NCBI GenBank assembly: GCA_964469165.1
Contig: CAYXXZ010000030.1
Span: forward strand, 1-31,113
Direction: 5' to 3'
Length of the DNA: 31,113 nucleotides
DNA from: CAYXXZ01 sp964469165
Lineage (GTDB): Bacteria; Pseudomonadota; Gammaproteobacteria; Pseudomonadales; Porticoccaceae
A program made the position numbers and the translations under genes. Numbering within the stretch: position 1 is the first letter of the stretch; each line of letters opens with the position of its first letter. The notes below the pieces were generated by a model. The model ran no database searches. It worked only from the letters and a program-made list of their open reading frames with translations, and was not told the DNA's origin. Below, piece after piece: positions 17,197 through 25,116 of this stretch.

Positions 17197-17919
17197 ATGA
17201 AAGTCCATTTTGTCGTACACGAATCGTTCGAGGCACCGGGCGCTTATGAAACCTGGGCGCGTGAGCGAGGCCATGAAGCCACATACTCGCGCGTCCATGC
17301 CCATGAGCCGCTGCCGCAGTCGGTCGAGAACATCGACCTGCTGGTGGTCATGGGTGGCCCGCAGTCGCCGTCCACCACCAGGGAAGAATGTCCGCACTTC
17401 GACGCCGCCGCCGAGCGCGCCCTGATCGCCCAGTGCGTCAATGCCGGCAAGGCCGTCGTCGGCATCTGTCTGGGTTCGCAGTTGATCGGCGAGGCGCTGG
17501 GCGCGCGCTATGAACACAGCCCGGAGAAGGAAATCGGCAAATTCCCCATCACGCTAACGGCCGAGGGGAAGGCGAACGACAAGTTCGCCGACTTCGGCGA
17601 CACCCTGGAGGTTGGCCACTGGCACAACGACATGCCGGGCCTGACCGACAGCGCGAAAATCATTGCGTACAGCGAGGGCTGCCCGCGCCAGATCGTCGAG
17701 TACGGCGATCTGGTGTACGGCTTCCAGTGCCACATGGAGTTCACGCCGGGGGTGGTCGAATTGCTGATTCAGGCATCCGAGCGCGAGCTGGCGGCGCTGA
17801 CCGGGCATCGCTTCGTGCAGCAGCCCGCCGCCCTGCGCGCCAACGACTACGACGCCATGAACCAGAAGCTGTTCGGCTTCCTGGACAAGCTGATGAGAGC
17901 GTATGTCGCAAAGAGCTGA
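17197..17919 (+). CDS. Class I glutamine amidotransferase-like protein
   Basis: The Cys-His-Glu triad can be read: nucleophile in VVGICLGSQLIGEALG, and HxE in YGFQCHMEFTP. The oxyanion strand is LLVVMGGPQSPS. It belongs to the stand-alone GMP-synthase-like GATase group (about 240 residues, complete), which acts on gamma-glutamyl or glutamine substrates. The start MKVHFVVHESFEAPG at 17197 has a GAAAGAGAAA purine tract upstream. It is 26 bases after the MFS gene, so the two are probably cotranscribed. The true substrate is unknown. Confidence 0.85.
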   Translation: MKVHFVVHESFEAPGAYETWARERGHEATYSRVHAHEPLPQSVENIDLLVVMGGPQSPSTTREECPHFDAAAERALIAQCVNAGKAVVGICLGSQLIGEALGARYEHSPEKEIGKFPITLTAEGKANDKFADFGDTLEVGHWHNDMPGLTDSAKIIAYSEGCPRQIVEYGDLVYGFQCHMEFTPGVVELLIQASERELAALTGHRFVQQPAALRANDYDAMNQKLFGFLDKLMRAYVAKS

Positions 17920-18033
17920 TGAAGTGAGATAAATGGAGCGCTTGGCGACTGAGCCGGACTCAGTCGCTGGTGACTTCGGGTTTTACCCCGTTTTCACGTC
18001 CTGCAACTCGTCACGCTTGTCCGTGTCGGCATG

Positions 18034-18171
18034 TTATCTCCTGTCGATCGGTGCAACGTTCACGGTCGTGGCCTGCATGAGCGCCATTATTTTGAAAGTC
18101 TGCTCATCGGCGGAGAAGGCACGTACTTCGCCCGTGCATACCGTGAGAGACCTGCCTGCACTCTGAACCCT
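18034..18171 (-). pseudogene. PaaI-type hotdog thioesterase, C-terminal remnant
   Basis: The minus-strand frame ending in TAA at 18034-18036 reads RVQSAGRSLTVCTGEVRAF, then EQTFKIMALMQATTVNV. GR-LTVC-GEV and the following A-M-AT strand are characteristic of the last third of PaaI/YbgC-like hotdog thioesterases. There is no start, no HGG-type catalytic loop and nothing upstream, because the frame runs into the repeat beside azlD. The rest of the gap 17920-18266 contains only this and the tandem repeat. Confidence 0.55.
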
Positions 18172-18235
18172 CCGACTTGACGAGATGATCCCTCATGATG
18201 ATTGTGGAGCGGTCCGGCATGGATCCCCCCCTTCG

Positions 18236-18277
18236 GCATGTGTGTTCAGAGTGGAAGCATGTGTGTTCAGAGTGGAA
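18236..18277. repeat. Tandem 21-bp repeat, two perfect copies
   Basis: Copies at 18236-18256 and 18257-18277 are identical and begin GCATGTGTG and end GAGTGGAA. The azlD stop codon (18267-18269) lies inside the second copy. The duplication therefore extends from the azlD end outwards and does not change the protein. Confidence 0.9.
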
Positions 18278-18572
18278 GAAAGTAGCGCAAGATGCCCGCA
18301 CTGGTGATGCCAATCAACACTGTGGGCAGCAGCGACAGCCGCATGGCGGCGAAGGCCGTGAGTGCCAGCGAGATCAGATCCGCGGGATGGCCGGTGGCGA
18401 AATGCGGGGCAATGACTGAAATCAGCACGCAGCCGGGCGCAACGTCCATGACTGTCCTGACGCGGGGTGACAACACCCGATCACCCAGAATCAAGTAACC
18501 ACCAATGCGGGTGAGGTAGGTTGCCATCGCCATCAGAACAATGACGACAAGCGTGATCGGAGCAATCGTCAT
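18267..18572 (-). CDS. azlD: AzlD-family amino-acid exporter small subunit
   Basis: A 101-residue membrane protein with about four helices: ITLVVIVLMAMATYLTRIGGYL, the MDVAPGCVLISVIAPH block and LSLLPTVLIGITSAGILRYF. TYLTRIGGY is the AzlD family signature. With AzlC it forms a two-part exporter of branched-chain or related amino acids (the E. coli homologues are YgaZH). The ATG overlaps the azlC stop by four bases. The start 18572 was chosen for that overlap and because the longer frame lies in azlC. Confidence 0.88.
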   Translation of the reverse strand: MTIAPITLVVIVLMAMATYLTRIGGYLILGDRVLSPRVRTVMDVAPGCVLISVIAPHFATGHPADLISLALTAFAAMRLSLLPTVLIGITSAGILRYFLPL

Positions 18573-19312
18573 GGCCGCGCTCCGATCCAGGCCGCCGCAA
18601 TCCCGGCAACGATGCCTGCCGGCACATACCAGGCGCCGGGAATGAAGATATGCACGGCGACAGCGGTGGCCAGGCTGATCAACCACGGCAGCGCCTTGCG
18701 TGCGCCCTTCCACATGCCGGCAAGCAGCACCAGGAATACTGCCGGAAATGCCATGTCGAAACCATAGACGGTAACGTCACCGAGCACCGGCCCGAGTTGG
18801 GCGCCGATCAGGGTGAAGACGACCCAGGTCAGCCAGAGGGCAATTGAAACGCCCATGTAGTAGCCAAGGCTCAAAGCCGATCGCTCACTGCGCGCCTCTT
18901 GCTGGTTCGCATCAGCCAGCCCCATCGCCCAGCTCTCGTCACACATGAAAAACAGTGCGGCCAGCGCCTTGCGACGCGGCAGATGGCGTAGATAAGGAGT
19001 CAGTGCCGCCCCCATCAGAAGATGCCGACTGTTGACCAGCAACGTTACTCCGACCAGCAGCAAGAGGTGCGGCGGCGACGTCCAAAGTGCGATGACAGCG
19101 AACTCCGAGCCACCGCCGAAATTGAGGCCGGTCAGTAACGGAACTTCAAGCGCACTGATACCTTTCTGGGTCGCCTGTGCTCCCAGCACCAGGGCGAACG
19201 GAATGAAACCAAGCATCACGGGCAAAGCGGCCTTGACGCCGCGAAACAGCTCCCGACGGCCGCGCGCCGGAGGGCTGGCAACCAAAACGGGGGAAAGATT
19301 TTCGATGTGCAT
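18569..19312 (-). CDS. azlC: AzlC-family amino-acid exporter large subunit
   Basis: The 247-residue membrane protein begins with a short cytosolic leader and then FRGVKAALPVMLGFIPFALVL. The family block LTGLNFGGGSEFAVIALW and VNSRHLLMGAALTPYL are present, and FFMCDESWAMGLADANQ is typical of AzlC/YgaZ. Works with AzlD to export branched-chain amino acids. GAAGG lies about five bases before the start. It is divergent from an Lrp-type regulator, the usual partner that senses the exported amino acid. Confidence 0.9.
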   Translation of the reverse strand: MHIENLSPVLVASPPARGRRELFRGVKAALPVMLGFIPFALVLGAQATQKGISALEVPLLTGLNFGGGSEFAVIALWTSPPHLLLLVGVTLLVNSRHLLMGAALTPYLRHLPRRKALAALFFMCDESWAMGLADANQQEARSERSALSLGYYMGVSIALWLTWVVFTLIGAQLGPVLGDVTVYGFDMAFPAVFLVLLAGMWKGARKALPWLISLATAVAVHIFIPGAWYVPAGIVAGIAAAWIGARP

Positions 19313-19364
19313 TGGCCTTCAATTTCTCAAAAAATCCGTGATGTGAAATTTTAGACCAATCCGG

Positions 19365-19425
19365 TTGGAATTTAATTTCTTTTGTGCCATAGTTTATGCC
19401 ATTAATTGAAATTTAAATCTATCAA
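19365..19425. promoter_or_regulatory. AT-rich divergent control region with Lrp-like sites
   Basis: In the gap between azlC and lrp (19313-19457), GGAATTTAATTTC at about 19368 and TTGAAATTTAAATC at about 19405 are similar inverted elements that resemble Lrp sites (AT-rich core with flanking C/G). They are about 40 bases apart, roughly four DNA turns, which fits binding of an Lrp octamer around looped DNA. No clear -35/-10 pair can be fixed. Confidence 0.45.
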
Positions 19426-19457
19426 ACTTAACATCTAAGGCATTGGATTCCATTATC

Positions 19458-19910
19458 ATGGACAACATTGATCGCCGTATCCTGACGGCCCTTCAGGAAG
19501 ATGGCCGACTTCAGAATATCGATCTGGCCAAGCGCGTTGGGCTATCACCTTCCCCATGCCTGCGGCGGGTTCGCCTCCTGGAAGAATCGGGGGTGATCGA
19601 ACGCTACGTCGCCATGCTCGATCCCGGCAAGGTCGGATTATCGTTCACTGTTTTTGCTCGTGTCTGGCTGAAAAGCCAGGACGAAGAGACCGTCAATCAC
19701 TTTGTAGATGAGGTCAAGCGGATGCCGCAGGTGCTGGAGTGCCATCTGATGGCGGGTGACTGCGACTTCCTGCTGCGGATTGTGGTGGCGGATCTTGATG
19801 CCTACCGACGTTTCCAGGCGGAACACTTGAGTCGCATCAAGGGCATCCAGAACGTCAAGACCGAGATCCCGATGCAGAAGATCAAACAGTCGTGGCAGTT
19901 GCCGCTCTAG
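19458..19910 (+). CDS. Lrp/AsnC-family transcriptional regulator
   Basis: The N-terminal HTH reads NIDRRILTALQEDGRLQNIDLAKRVGLSPSPCLRRVRLLEESGVI, and the C-terminal RAM domain contains VLECHLMAGDCDFLLRIVVADL, the ligand-binding GDxD loop. The 150 residues are typical. I took ATG 19458; an upstream TTG at 19443 would put AAGG too close. It is divergent from azlCD, so it most likely activates export when branched-chain or aromatic amino acids build up. This is inferred from context. Confidence 0.9.
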   Translation: MDNIDRRILTALQEDGRLQNIDLAKRVGLSPSPCLRRVRLLEESGVIERYVAMLDPGKVGLSFTVFARVWLKSQDEETVNHFVDEVKRMPQVLECHLMAGDCDFLLRIVVADLDAYRRFQAEHLSRIKGIQNVKTEIPMQKIKQSWQLPL

Positions 19911-19956
19911 GGATGCTCTGGGCAATTACCTCGGCTCTCAATACCGATGCCATCAT

Positions 19957-20143
19957 TGCAAGGAATTATCCTTGCACTGCCAATGCAAGGGTTCGCCGAT
20001 GGCCTGCAATGCCTGGTCTCGCCTTGTAAATCAAGAGGGTAATTGAACTTTCGTGTTGCGGTTTCCCGCTCCGAATTATTGCCTGCAGGCATTGGTTACA
20101 GTCTGCAAGGTGTCGAAAAAGGGGCTTGAAGGCCCCTTTTTTT
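19957..20143. terminator. Hairpins after the Lrp gene, with a two-way terminator
   Basis: TGCAAGG (19957-19963) pairs with CCTTGCA (19970-19976). A stronger element has AAAAA (20116-20120), GGGGC, a short loop, GCCCC and T7 (20137-20143). It lies between convergent genes (lrp and the cupin gene) and its flanking A and T runs allow it to stop transcription from either side. The rest of the gap 19911-20242 holds no gene I can support. Confidence 0.8.
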
Positions 20144-20242
20144 ATTTCTCGAAATTCTCTTCTATCTTGCGATTTCGCACCGGCTTTGCGGCTCCACACA
20201 GCCGACGCCAGATGGCGCCGACTGCCGACCATTTTGCCTCGT

Positions 20243-20632
20243 TTACTCGGTGGTGGTTCCGTCGAAATGCTCTTCTTTCTCATCGGATTTGCGGGCATGC
20301 AATACGCCTTCGCGGTGCTCGGGCGGGCCGTACAGGGTGTAGAGGCGCAGGGGCGCGCTGCCGGTGTTGACCACATTGTGCCTGGCGCCGGCAGGTACGA
20401 TGATGGCGTCATCGTCCTCCACGTCGTATGTATTGTCGTCGATGGTGACGCGTCCCTTGCCTTCCTCGATGCGGAAGAACTGGTCGTGGCCTTCATGCAC
20501 CTCGGCGCCGATTTCTTCACCGGCCTGCAAGGTCATCAGCACAAGCTGCATATGTTTGCCGGTATACAGCACTTGCCGATAATTGTCGTTTTCGACGGTC
20601 AGTTTTTCGATGTTCTGTACAAAGCCTTTCAC
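20243..20632 (-). CDS. Cupin-domain protein
   Basis: A 129-residue single-domain cupin. Motif 1 is AEVHEGHDQFFRIEEGKGRV with its two His residues and Glu, and motif 2 is AIIVPAGARHNVVNTGSAPLRLYTLYGPPEH. The metal-binding His and Glu are all present, so a mononuclear metal site is likely. It resembles the mannose-6-phosphate-isomerase-like cupins of unknown substrate. A polar C-terminal tail (KSDEKEEHFDG) is unremarkable. The gene stands alone between the terminator and msrB, 120 bases from the latter. Confidence 0.85.
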   Translation of the reverse strand: MKGFVQNIEKLTVENDNYRQVLYTGKHMQLVLMTLQAGEEIGAEVHEGHDQFFRIEEGKGRVTIDDNTYDVEDDDAIIVPAGARHNVVNTGSAPLRLYTLYGPPEHREGVLHARKSDEKEEHFDGTTTE

Positions 20633-20752
20633 GGTGTTGCTCCTCTAAAGACAAGATGAATCAAACGATGTTTCGTGCGCTCGATCCGGTTGCGGCATGA
20701 TCAAGAGTACTGCATGGCGGCACGGATTCCCAAATGCGAGCAGCATGGATAG

Positions 20753-21157
20753 TCAGTCGTCGGCACCGGGCTCGAAATCCAGCGCTACCGAGTTGAGGCA
20801 GTAGCGCAGCCCGGTTGGCGGCGGGCCGTCGTTGAAAACGTGGCCGAGATGGGCATCGCATTGACTGCAGGTGATTTCTGTGCGCACCATGCCGTGGCTC
20901 AGGTCGGTGGTTTCGGTGATATTGTCTTCCTGCGCCGCGGCGGAGAAGCTCGGCCAGCCGCAGCCAGCGTCGAACTTCGTCTCGCTGTCGAACAGCAGTG
21001 TGCCGCAGCAGACGCAGTAATACTTGCCCGCCCTGCTCTCGCTGTTGTACTTGCCGGTAAAGGGGCGCTCGGTGCCCTTCAGGCGGCACACCTGGTACTG
21101 CTCTGGGGTGAGTTTCTTGCGCCAGTAGGTATCGGGCTTTTGTTTGAAGTCTGACAT
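20753..21157 (-). CDS. msrB: Peptide methionine-R-sulfoxide reductase
   Basis: MsrB repairs the R-form of oxidised methionine. Two zinc-binding Cys pairs are visible (YYCVCCGT and ITCSQCDAHLGH), as is GCGWPSF, and the catalytic Cys is in LRYCLNSVALDF (usually RYCINS). The start MSDFKQKP at 21157 has GGAGGAA six bases upstream; the open frame to 21247 adds 30 residues without family likeness. The product has 134 residues, normal for the family. It is divergent from alaA, an arrangement also found in Pseudomonas. Confidence 0.95.
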   Translation of the reverse strand: MSDFKQKPDTYWRKKLTPEQYQVCRLKGTERPFTGKYNSESRAGKYYCVCCGTLLFDSETKFDAGCGWPSFSAAAQEDNITETTDLSHGMVRTEITCSQCDAHLGHVFNDGPPPTGLRYCLNSVALDFEPGADD

Positions 21158-21279
21158 GGAGTTCCTCCTCAATCTCAGCGTCGACAGAATGGTTCTCAGG
21201 ATACCCTTCTCGCTGCGGTTTTTCATATACAATACGCCACCTTGCATGGAAAACGTGTGACCAACTTCCGGGTTATTGT

Positions 21280-22515
21280 ATGCAGCACTTCCAAAAGTCG
21301 CTCAAGCTCAACAATGTCTGCTATGACATTCGCGGGCCAGTTCTGGATCAGGCCAACCGCCTCGAAGAGGAAGGCCATCGCATCATCAAGCTGAACATTG
21401 GCAATCCCGCGCCTTTTGGCTTCAACGCGCCGGACGAGATACTCCAGGATGTGATTCTCAATCTCGCGGAAGCTCAGGGCTATTCCCATTCCAAGGGCAT
21501 TTTCTCGGCGCGCAAGGCGGTCATGCAGCGCACCCAGGTTCAGGGCATTCAGGGTGTCGAAATCGATGATATTTTTCTCGGCAACGGCGTCAGCGAACTG
21601 ATCGTGTTTGCCATGCAGGCGCTGCTCAACGACGGTGACGAGATCCTCCTGCCCGCCCCCGATTATCCGTTGTGGACCGCCGCGGTCACCCTGGCCGGTG
21701 GCACCCCGGTCCACTATCGCTGCGACGAAGACAACGGCTGGCAGCCCGATATCGAGGACATCGAGCGCAAGGTCAGCCCGCGCACCAAGGGCATCGTGGT
21801 GATCAACCCCAACAACCCGACCGGCGCGGTCTACAGCGAACGCGTGCTCGAAGAGATCGTCAACGTCGCCCGTCGCCACGACCTGATCATCTTTGCCGAC
21901 GAAATCTACGATCGTATCGTGTATGACGGCGCCCAGCACATGCCCCTGGCGCGGCTTGCCACCGACCTCGTGTGCGTCACCTTCAACGGCCTGTCGAAAG
22001 CCTACCGCCTCGCGGGGTTTCGTTCGGGATGGCTGTATTTCAGCGGCGCCAAACACCGTGCCCGCGGTTATATCCAGGGGCTGGAAATGCTCTCGTCGAT
22101 GCGCCTGTGCGCCAACGTGCCGGCCATGTACGCCATTCAGACGGCGCTCGGAGGATATCAGAGCATCAATGATCTGATCACGCCCGGCGGCCGCCTCTAC
22201 GACCAGCGCGAGAAAGCCCACAGTCTGCTCACTGCCCTCCCCGGCGTCAGCTGTGTGAAGCCGAGCGGCGCCTTGTACATGTTTCCCAAGCTTGATCCGA
22301 TGCTCTATCCCATCGAGGACGACGAGCAATTCTGTCTCGATCTGTTGCTGCAGGAGAAATTGCTGCTGGTGCACGGCACGGCCTTCAACCTGCCCGACAC
22401 TCAGCACTTCCGTATCGTCTTCCTGCCCTGGGAGGATGATCTGGTGGAAGCGATCAAGCGCCTCGAACGCTTTCTGGCCAGTTACCGCAGCGTGGGCGCG
22501 GCAAAAGCGGGATGA
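21280..22515 (+). CDS. alaA: Alanine aminotransferase AlaA-like
   Basis: Fold-type I PLP aminotransferase of 411 residues. N-terminal KLNNVCYDIRGPVLDQANRL and NIGNPAPFGFNAPDEIL match the AlaA/YfbQ group. NPNNPTGAVYS, FADEIYDRIVYD and the PLP Lys in FNGLSKAYRLAGFRSGW are clear. The enzyme makes alanine from pyruvate with glutamate. The region 21158-21279 is shared with divergent msrB and has a TACAAT -10-like box near 21226; the Shine-Dalgarno before the ATG is weak. It is followed by a retropepsin-like gene on the same strand after 57 bases. Confidence 0.93.
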   Translation: MQHFQKSLKLNNVCYDIRGPVLDQANRLEEEGHRIIKLNIGNPAPFGFNAPDEILQDVILNLAEAQGYSHSKGIFSARKAVMQRTQVQGIQGVEIDDIFLGNGVSELIVFAMQALLNDGDEILLPAPDYPLWTAAVTLAGGTPVHYRCDEDNGWQPDIEDIERKVSPRTKGIVVINPNNPTGAVYSERVLEEIVNVARRHDLIIFADEIYDRIVYDGAQHMPLARLATDLVCVTFNGLSKAYRLAGFRSGWLYFSGAKHRARGYIQGLEMLSSMRLCANVPAMYAIQTALGGYQSINDLITPGGRLYDQREKAHSLLTALPGVSCVKPSGALYMFPKLDPMLYPIEDDEQFCLDLLLQEKLLLVHGTAFNLPDTQHFRIVFLPWEDDLVEAIKRLERFLASYRSVGAAKAG

Positions 22516-22572
22516 CCCGCAATGTGTCCAGACTCGGCGGCCATTGCCGTCCAGTGATTTCCTGCCTGCGCC

Positions 22573-23094
22573 ATGCCGAACACTAGTCCACCCGGCAAGA
22601 AGCTCGGCAAAGGTATGCTCGTTGCCAGCTGGCTCGGCATCATGGCGCTGCTCACCTACCATTTCAGCGGTGTGGAAGAAGATCGCCACAACCCCAACCG
22701 CGCGCTGAGCAGCAACGTCGGGGACGGATTTACCGAGATCGTGCTGAAGCGCAATGCCCTCGGGCACTATGTGGCCACGGGGCAGATCAATGGCGAAACC
22801 GTTACCTTCCTGCTGGACACCGGCGCCACCATGGTGGCGGTCCCCTATCACCTAGGCGATAAATTGGGGCTGGAAAAAGGCCGTGCGGTGCCGATCAAAA
22901 CCGCCAATGGCACCAGTACGTCCTATATCACCACAATCGATGAGTTGCGCCTGGGCGACATTGTCGCCACACAGGTGCACGGTGGACTGGCGGTAGGCCT
23001 TACCGGCAATGAGATTCTGCTCGGTATGTCCTTCCTGTCAGATCTGGAAATCATCCAGCGCGGCGACAGCCTGATCATTCGCCAATACCATTGA
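22573..23094 (+). CDS. Retropepsin-like aspartic protease, TIGR02281 type
   Basis: A membrane-anchored 173-residue protein. One N-terminal helix (MLVASWLGIMALLTYHF) is followed by the clan AA core: VTFLLDTGATMVAVP with the catalytic DTG, a flap-like ANGTSTSYITTIDELRLG, and a late hydrophobic-hydrophobic-Gly block, NEILLGMSFLSDLEI. Members of this family work as homodimers, one DTG per chain, and the periplasmic orientation suggests envelope proteolysis. Gene size is normal. It follows alaA; it is convergent with the TonB-receptor gene. Confidence 0.85.
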   Translation: MPNTSPPGKKLGKGMLVASWLGIMALLTYHFSGVEEDRHNPNRALSSNVGDGFTEIVLKRNALGHYVATGQINGETVTFLLDTGATMVAVPYHLGDKLGLEKGRAVPIKTANGTSTSYITTIDELRLGDIVATQVHGGLAVGLTGNEILLGMSFLSDLEIIQRGDSLIIRQYH

Positions 23095-23111
23095 TCCGTC
23101 TTGCCGAAAAG

Positions 23112-23138
23112 CTCCGGTCGATGTCCTGTCGACCGGAG
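23112..23138. terminator. Perfect 10-bp hairpin between convergent genes
   Basis: CTCCGGTCGA (23112-23121) and TCGACCGGAG (23129-23138) enclose a 7-base loop. It is the only structure in the 57-base gap between the retropepsin-like gene and the TonB-receptor gene. There is no long U-run on either side, so efficiency is uncertain. Confidence 0.6.
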
Positions 23139-23151
23139 ATGTATTGCAGAA

Positions 23152-25014
23152 TTACCTGAAGGTGTAATCCCAGGCCAGCGTCCAATTGAACGGCATGTCC
23201 CAGTTCTCATATTTGTTCAGCGGATTTTCGCGATCCAGCAGGTTGCGGGCATTGAGCGTGAAGGCATGATCCCCGATCTGGTATTTGACCAACAGGTTCA
23301 GGTTGTCGCGCTCCGGCGTGCGCTCGCGCGTCCTGTACTGGGCGTTTTCCCTGTCCCCCACGTGCATGTAGTTGAGCGCCGCCAGCCAACCGTCGCGTCG
23401 GTACTCGATGCCGGCGACAAGCTGGATGCGGCTGGAGTCCTGAACCCATTTGCCACTGTCATTGCTCTCCGGACTGGAGACGCTGCCACCCAGATTCGCC
23501 GTCCAGGCGTTGTCCAGAGCGCGCTTGTATTCCACTTCGATACCCGTGTTACGAAAATCGCCGCTGTTGGTCAGCACTTCACGGTTGTCCGGCGTGCGCA
23601 CCCACACGAATTTGTCGGTGATGTCCATGCTGTACACCGCCACGGTGAACAGGTTGTTGCCGTCGAGGTGCTTGAAGCCCGTTTCGTAGCTCCAGCCGCG
23701 CTGTGGCTTCAGTTGTTCGAACTCGCCGTCGTTGCGGCTGAAATACTGGTTCAGCGGCGGCATCTGGAAGGATTCGCCGACATTCACGAACCACGACCAG
23801 TTGTCTGTCAACAGATAATTCGTCTGGATCTGACCGACCACCACTTCATAATCCTTGGCGTAATCGTCGATCAACTGGCCGCGCAGGCCAAAGGTGGTGG
23901 TCAGGCGCTCGAAGGTGCGCCACGCATAGGAGGCGTAGAGCGAGGTGATCTGGCGGTCGGCGTCATAGCCGCTGATCACGCCGTGGAAATCCTCGGTAGC
24001 GACCCCACCACCGGTGACGACCGTGTCCCTGCCGTCGAACAGCTGCCAGGTCTTCTGCACATCGACACCGGCGTTGTAGAGGTCGATGGTCTCCGCCCGC
24101 GCCGGTGCCAACACAGTGCCGAGGGCGCCGTTCCTGGCGTCGAGATCGCGGCTGTTGTAATAGGCCACGGCCTTGATGGCCTGTTCGGGATGGTCGTAGA
24201 CCAGATTGGCGCCGTGGCGGGTATCCTCATAGTCGTACACCATGGTAGTGCCGCTGCTGACAGGCAGCCGCGTACGCTCGCTCTCCAGGTAGGAATACGT
24301 CCAGTTGAAACTCAGGTAATCGGTGAGATTGGCGGTCGCGAAGGCGCCGTCCTTGCGCCCGTCTTCCAGGCGCCAGTACGTGGTGGAACTGGGAAACACC
24401 TTGCTGGTCTGGCCGATGCCATCGAGCTGGGTGCGCGAGAAATGCAGCGCGATCTTTTCGTTCTCGTGGCCCAGCGTCCAGCGGCTTTGGTAATTGCCGC
24501 CGGACAGGCCGATGCGGCTGCGCGGCTCGCCGTGGGCGCGACGGGTGACGATGTTCACCGCGCCGGCGAGCGCCTCGCTGCCGTACAAAGTGGAACTGGC
24601 GCCGCGGATCAACTCGACGCGCTCGATGCTTTCCATGGGTACGTTTTCGGAACCGTTGTAGTTCATCAGGTTCATCGGCGCGCCGTTGAGCAGCATCAGG
24701 GTGCCCTTGTCCAGGCCGCGGATGATCAGGCGGCCGCTGGTCAGGCCGAACTCCCGGCCGTCCGGCCCATAGGACATGTTGGAAATGCCCACCTGGTTGT
24801 CCAGCAGCGCATAGACCGTCCTGGCGCCGGAGCTTTCCACCTGCTGGTCGGTGATGACGGTGACAGACACCGGGGCTTCGACCAGCGTCTGGTCGATCCG
24901 CTGCGCCGTCACCTTCACCGACCCCAAGGTCACCTCCGTCTTGCCATCATCGGCGTGAACGGATACCACGGCACCCGCGGCGACGATCAGGGAAACACCC
25001 CGTGCTATCGACAT
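23152..25014 (-). CDS. TonB-dependent outer-membrane receptor
   Basis: A 620-residue receptor. A signal peptide (MSIARGVSLIVAAGAVVSVHA) precedes a TonB-box-like EVTLGSVKVTAQ, a plug domain (VSVTVITDQQVESSGA, GRLIIRGLDKGTLMLLNGAP, ERVELIRGASSTLYGSEALAGAVNIVTR) and a beta barrel that ends in an aromatic-rich strand (LAWDYTFR). The start 25014 has GGAG eight bases upstream. It is last in the B12-riboswitch operon, 102 bases after the CobN-like gene. BtuB-like size and the operon context favour corrinoid, cobalt complex or porphyrin uptake; the ligand cannot be read from the sequence. No btuCDF genes are nearby. Confidence 0.9.
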   Translation of the reverse strand: MSIARGVSLIVAAGAVVSVHADDGKTEVTLGSVKVTAQRIDQTLVEAPVSVTVITDQQVESSGARTVYALLDNQVGISNMSYGPDGREFGLTSGRLIIRGLDKGTLMLLNGAPMNLMNYNGSENVPMESIERVELIRGASSTLYGSEALAGAVNIVTRRAHGEPRSRIGLSGGNYQSRWTLGHENEKIALHFSRTQLDGIGQTSKVFPSSTTYWRLEDGRKDGAFATANLTDYLSFNWTYSYLESERTRLPVSSGTTMVYDYEDTRHGANLVYDHPEQAIKAVAYYNSRDLDARNGALGTVLAPARAETIDLYNAGVDVQKTWQLFDGRDTVVTGGGVATEDFHGVISGYDADRQITSLYASYAWRTFERLTTTFGLRGQLIDDYAKDYEVVVGQIQTNYLLTDNWSWFVNVGESFQMPPLNQYFSRNDGEFEQLKPQRGWSYETGFKHLDGNNLFTVAVYSMDITDKFVWVRTPDNREVLTNSGDFRNTGIEVEYKRALDNAWTANLGGSVSSPESNDSGKWVQDSSRIQLVAGIEYRRDGWLAALNYMHVGDRENAQYRTRERTPERDNLNLLVKYQIGDHAFTLNARNLLDRENPLNKYENWDMPFNWTLAWDYTFR

Positions 25015-25116
25015 TGTTGTTACTCCACTAAAAGCCGGGCCAAAGGTCCGGGTCTGCACATACAGCCCGGCAGCGCCCCCGGAAATCCACCGGGGCAGTA
25101 CCGTGCCACTCGAATA

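Noticed and set aside
21223..22851. 542-codon minus-strand open frame
   Set aside because: It is the antisense frame of alaA and the retropepsin-like gene; the codon pattern and family motifs support the plus-strand genes.
23152..25014. Naming the receptor BtuB
   Set aside because: The operon context fits corrinoid uptake, but the sequence gives only generic TonB-receptor features and the hmu-like partners leave haem or other ligands possible.
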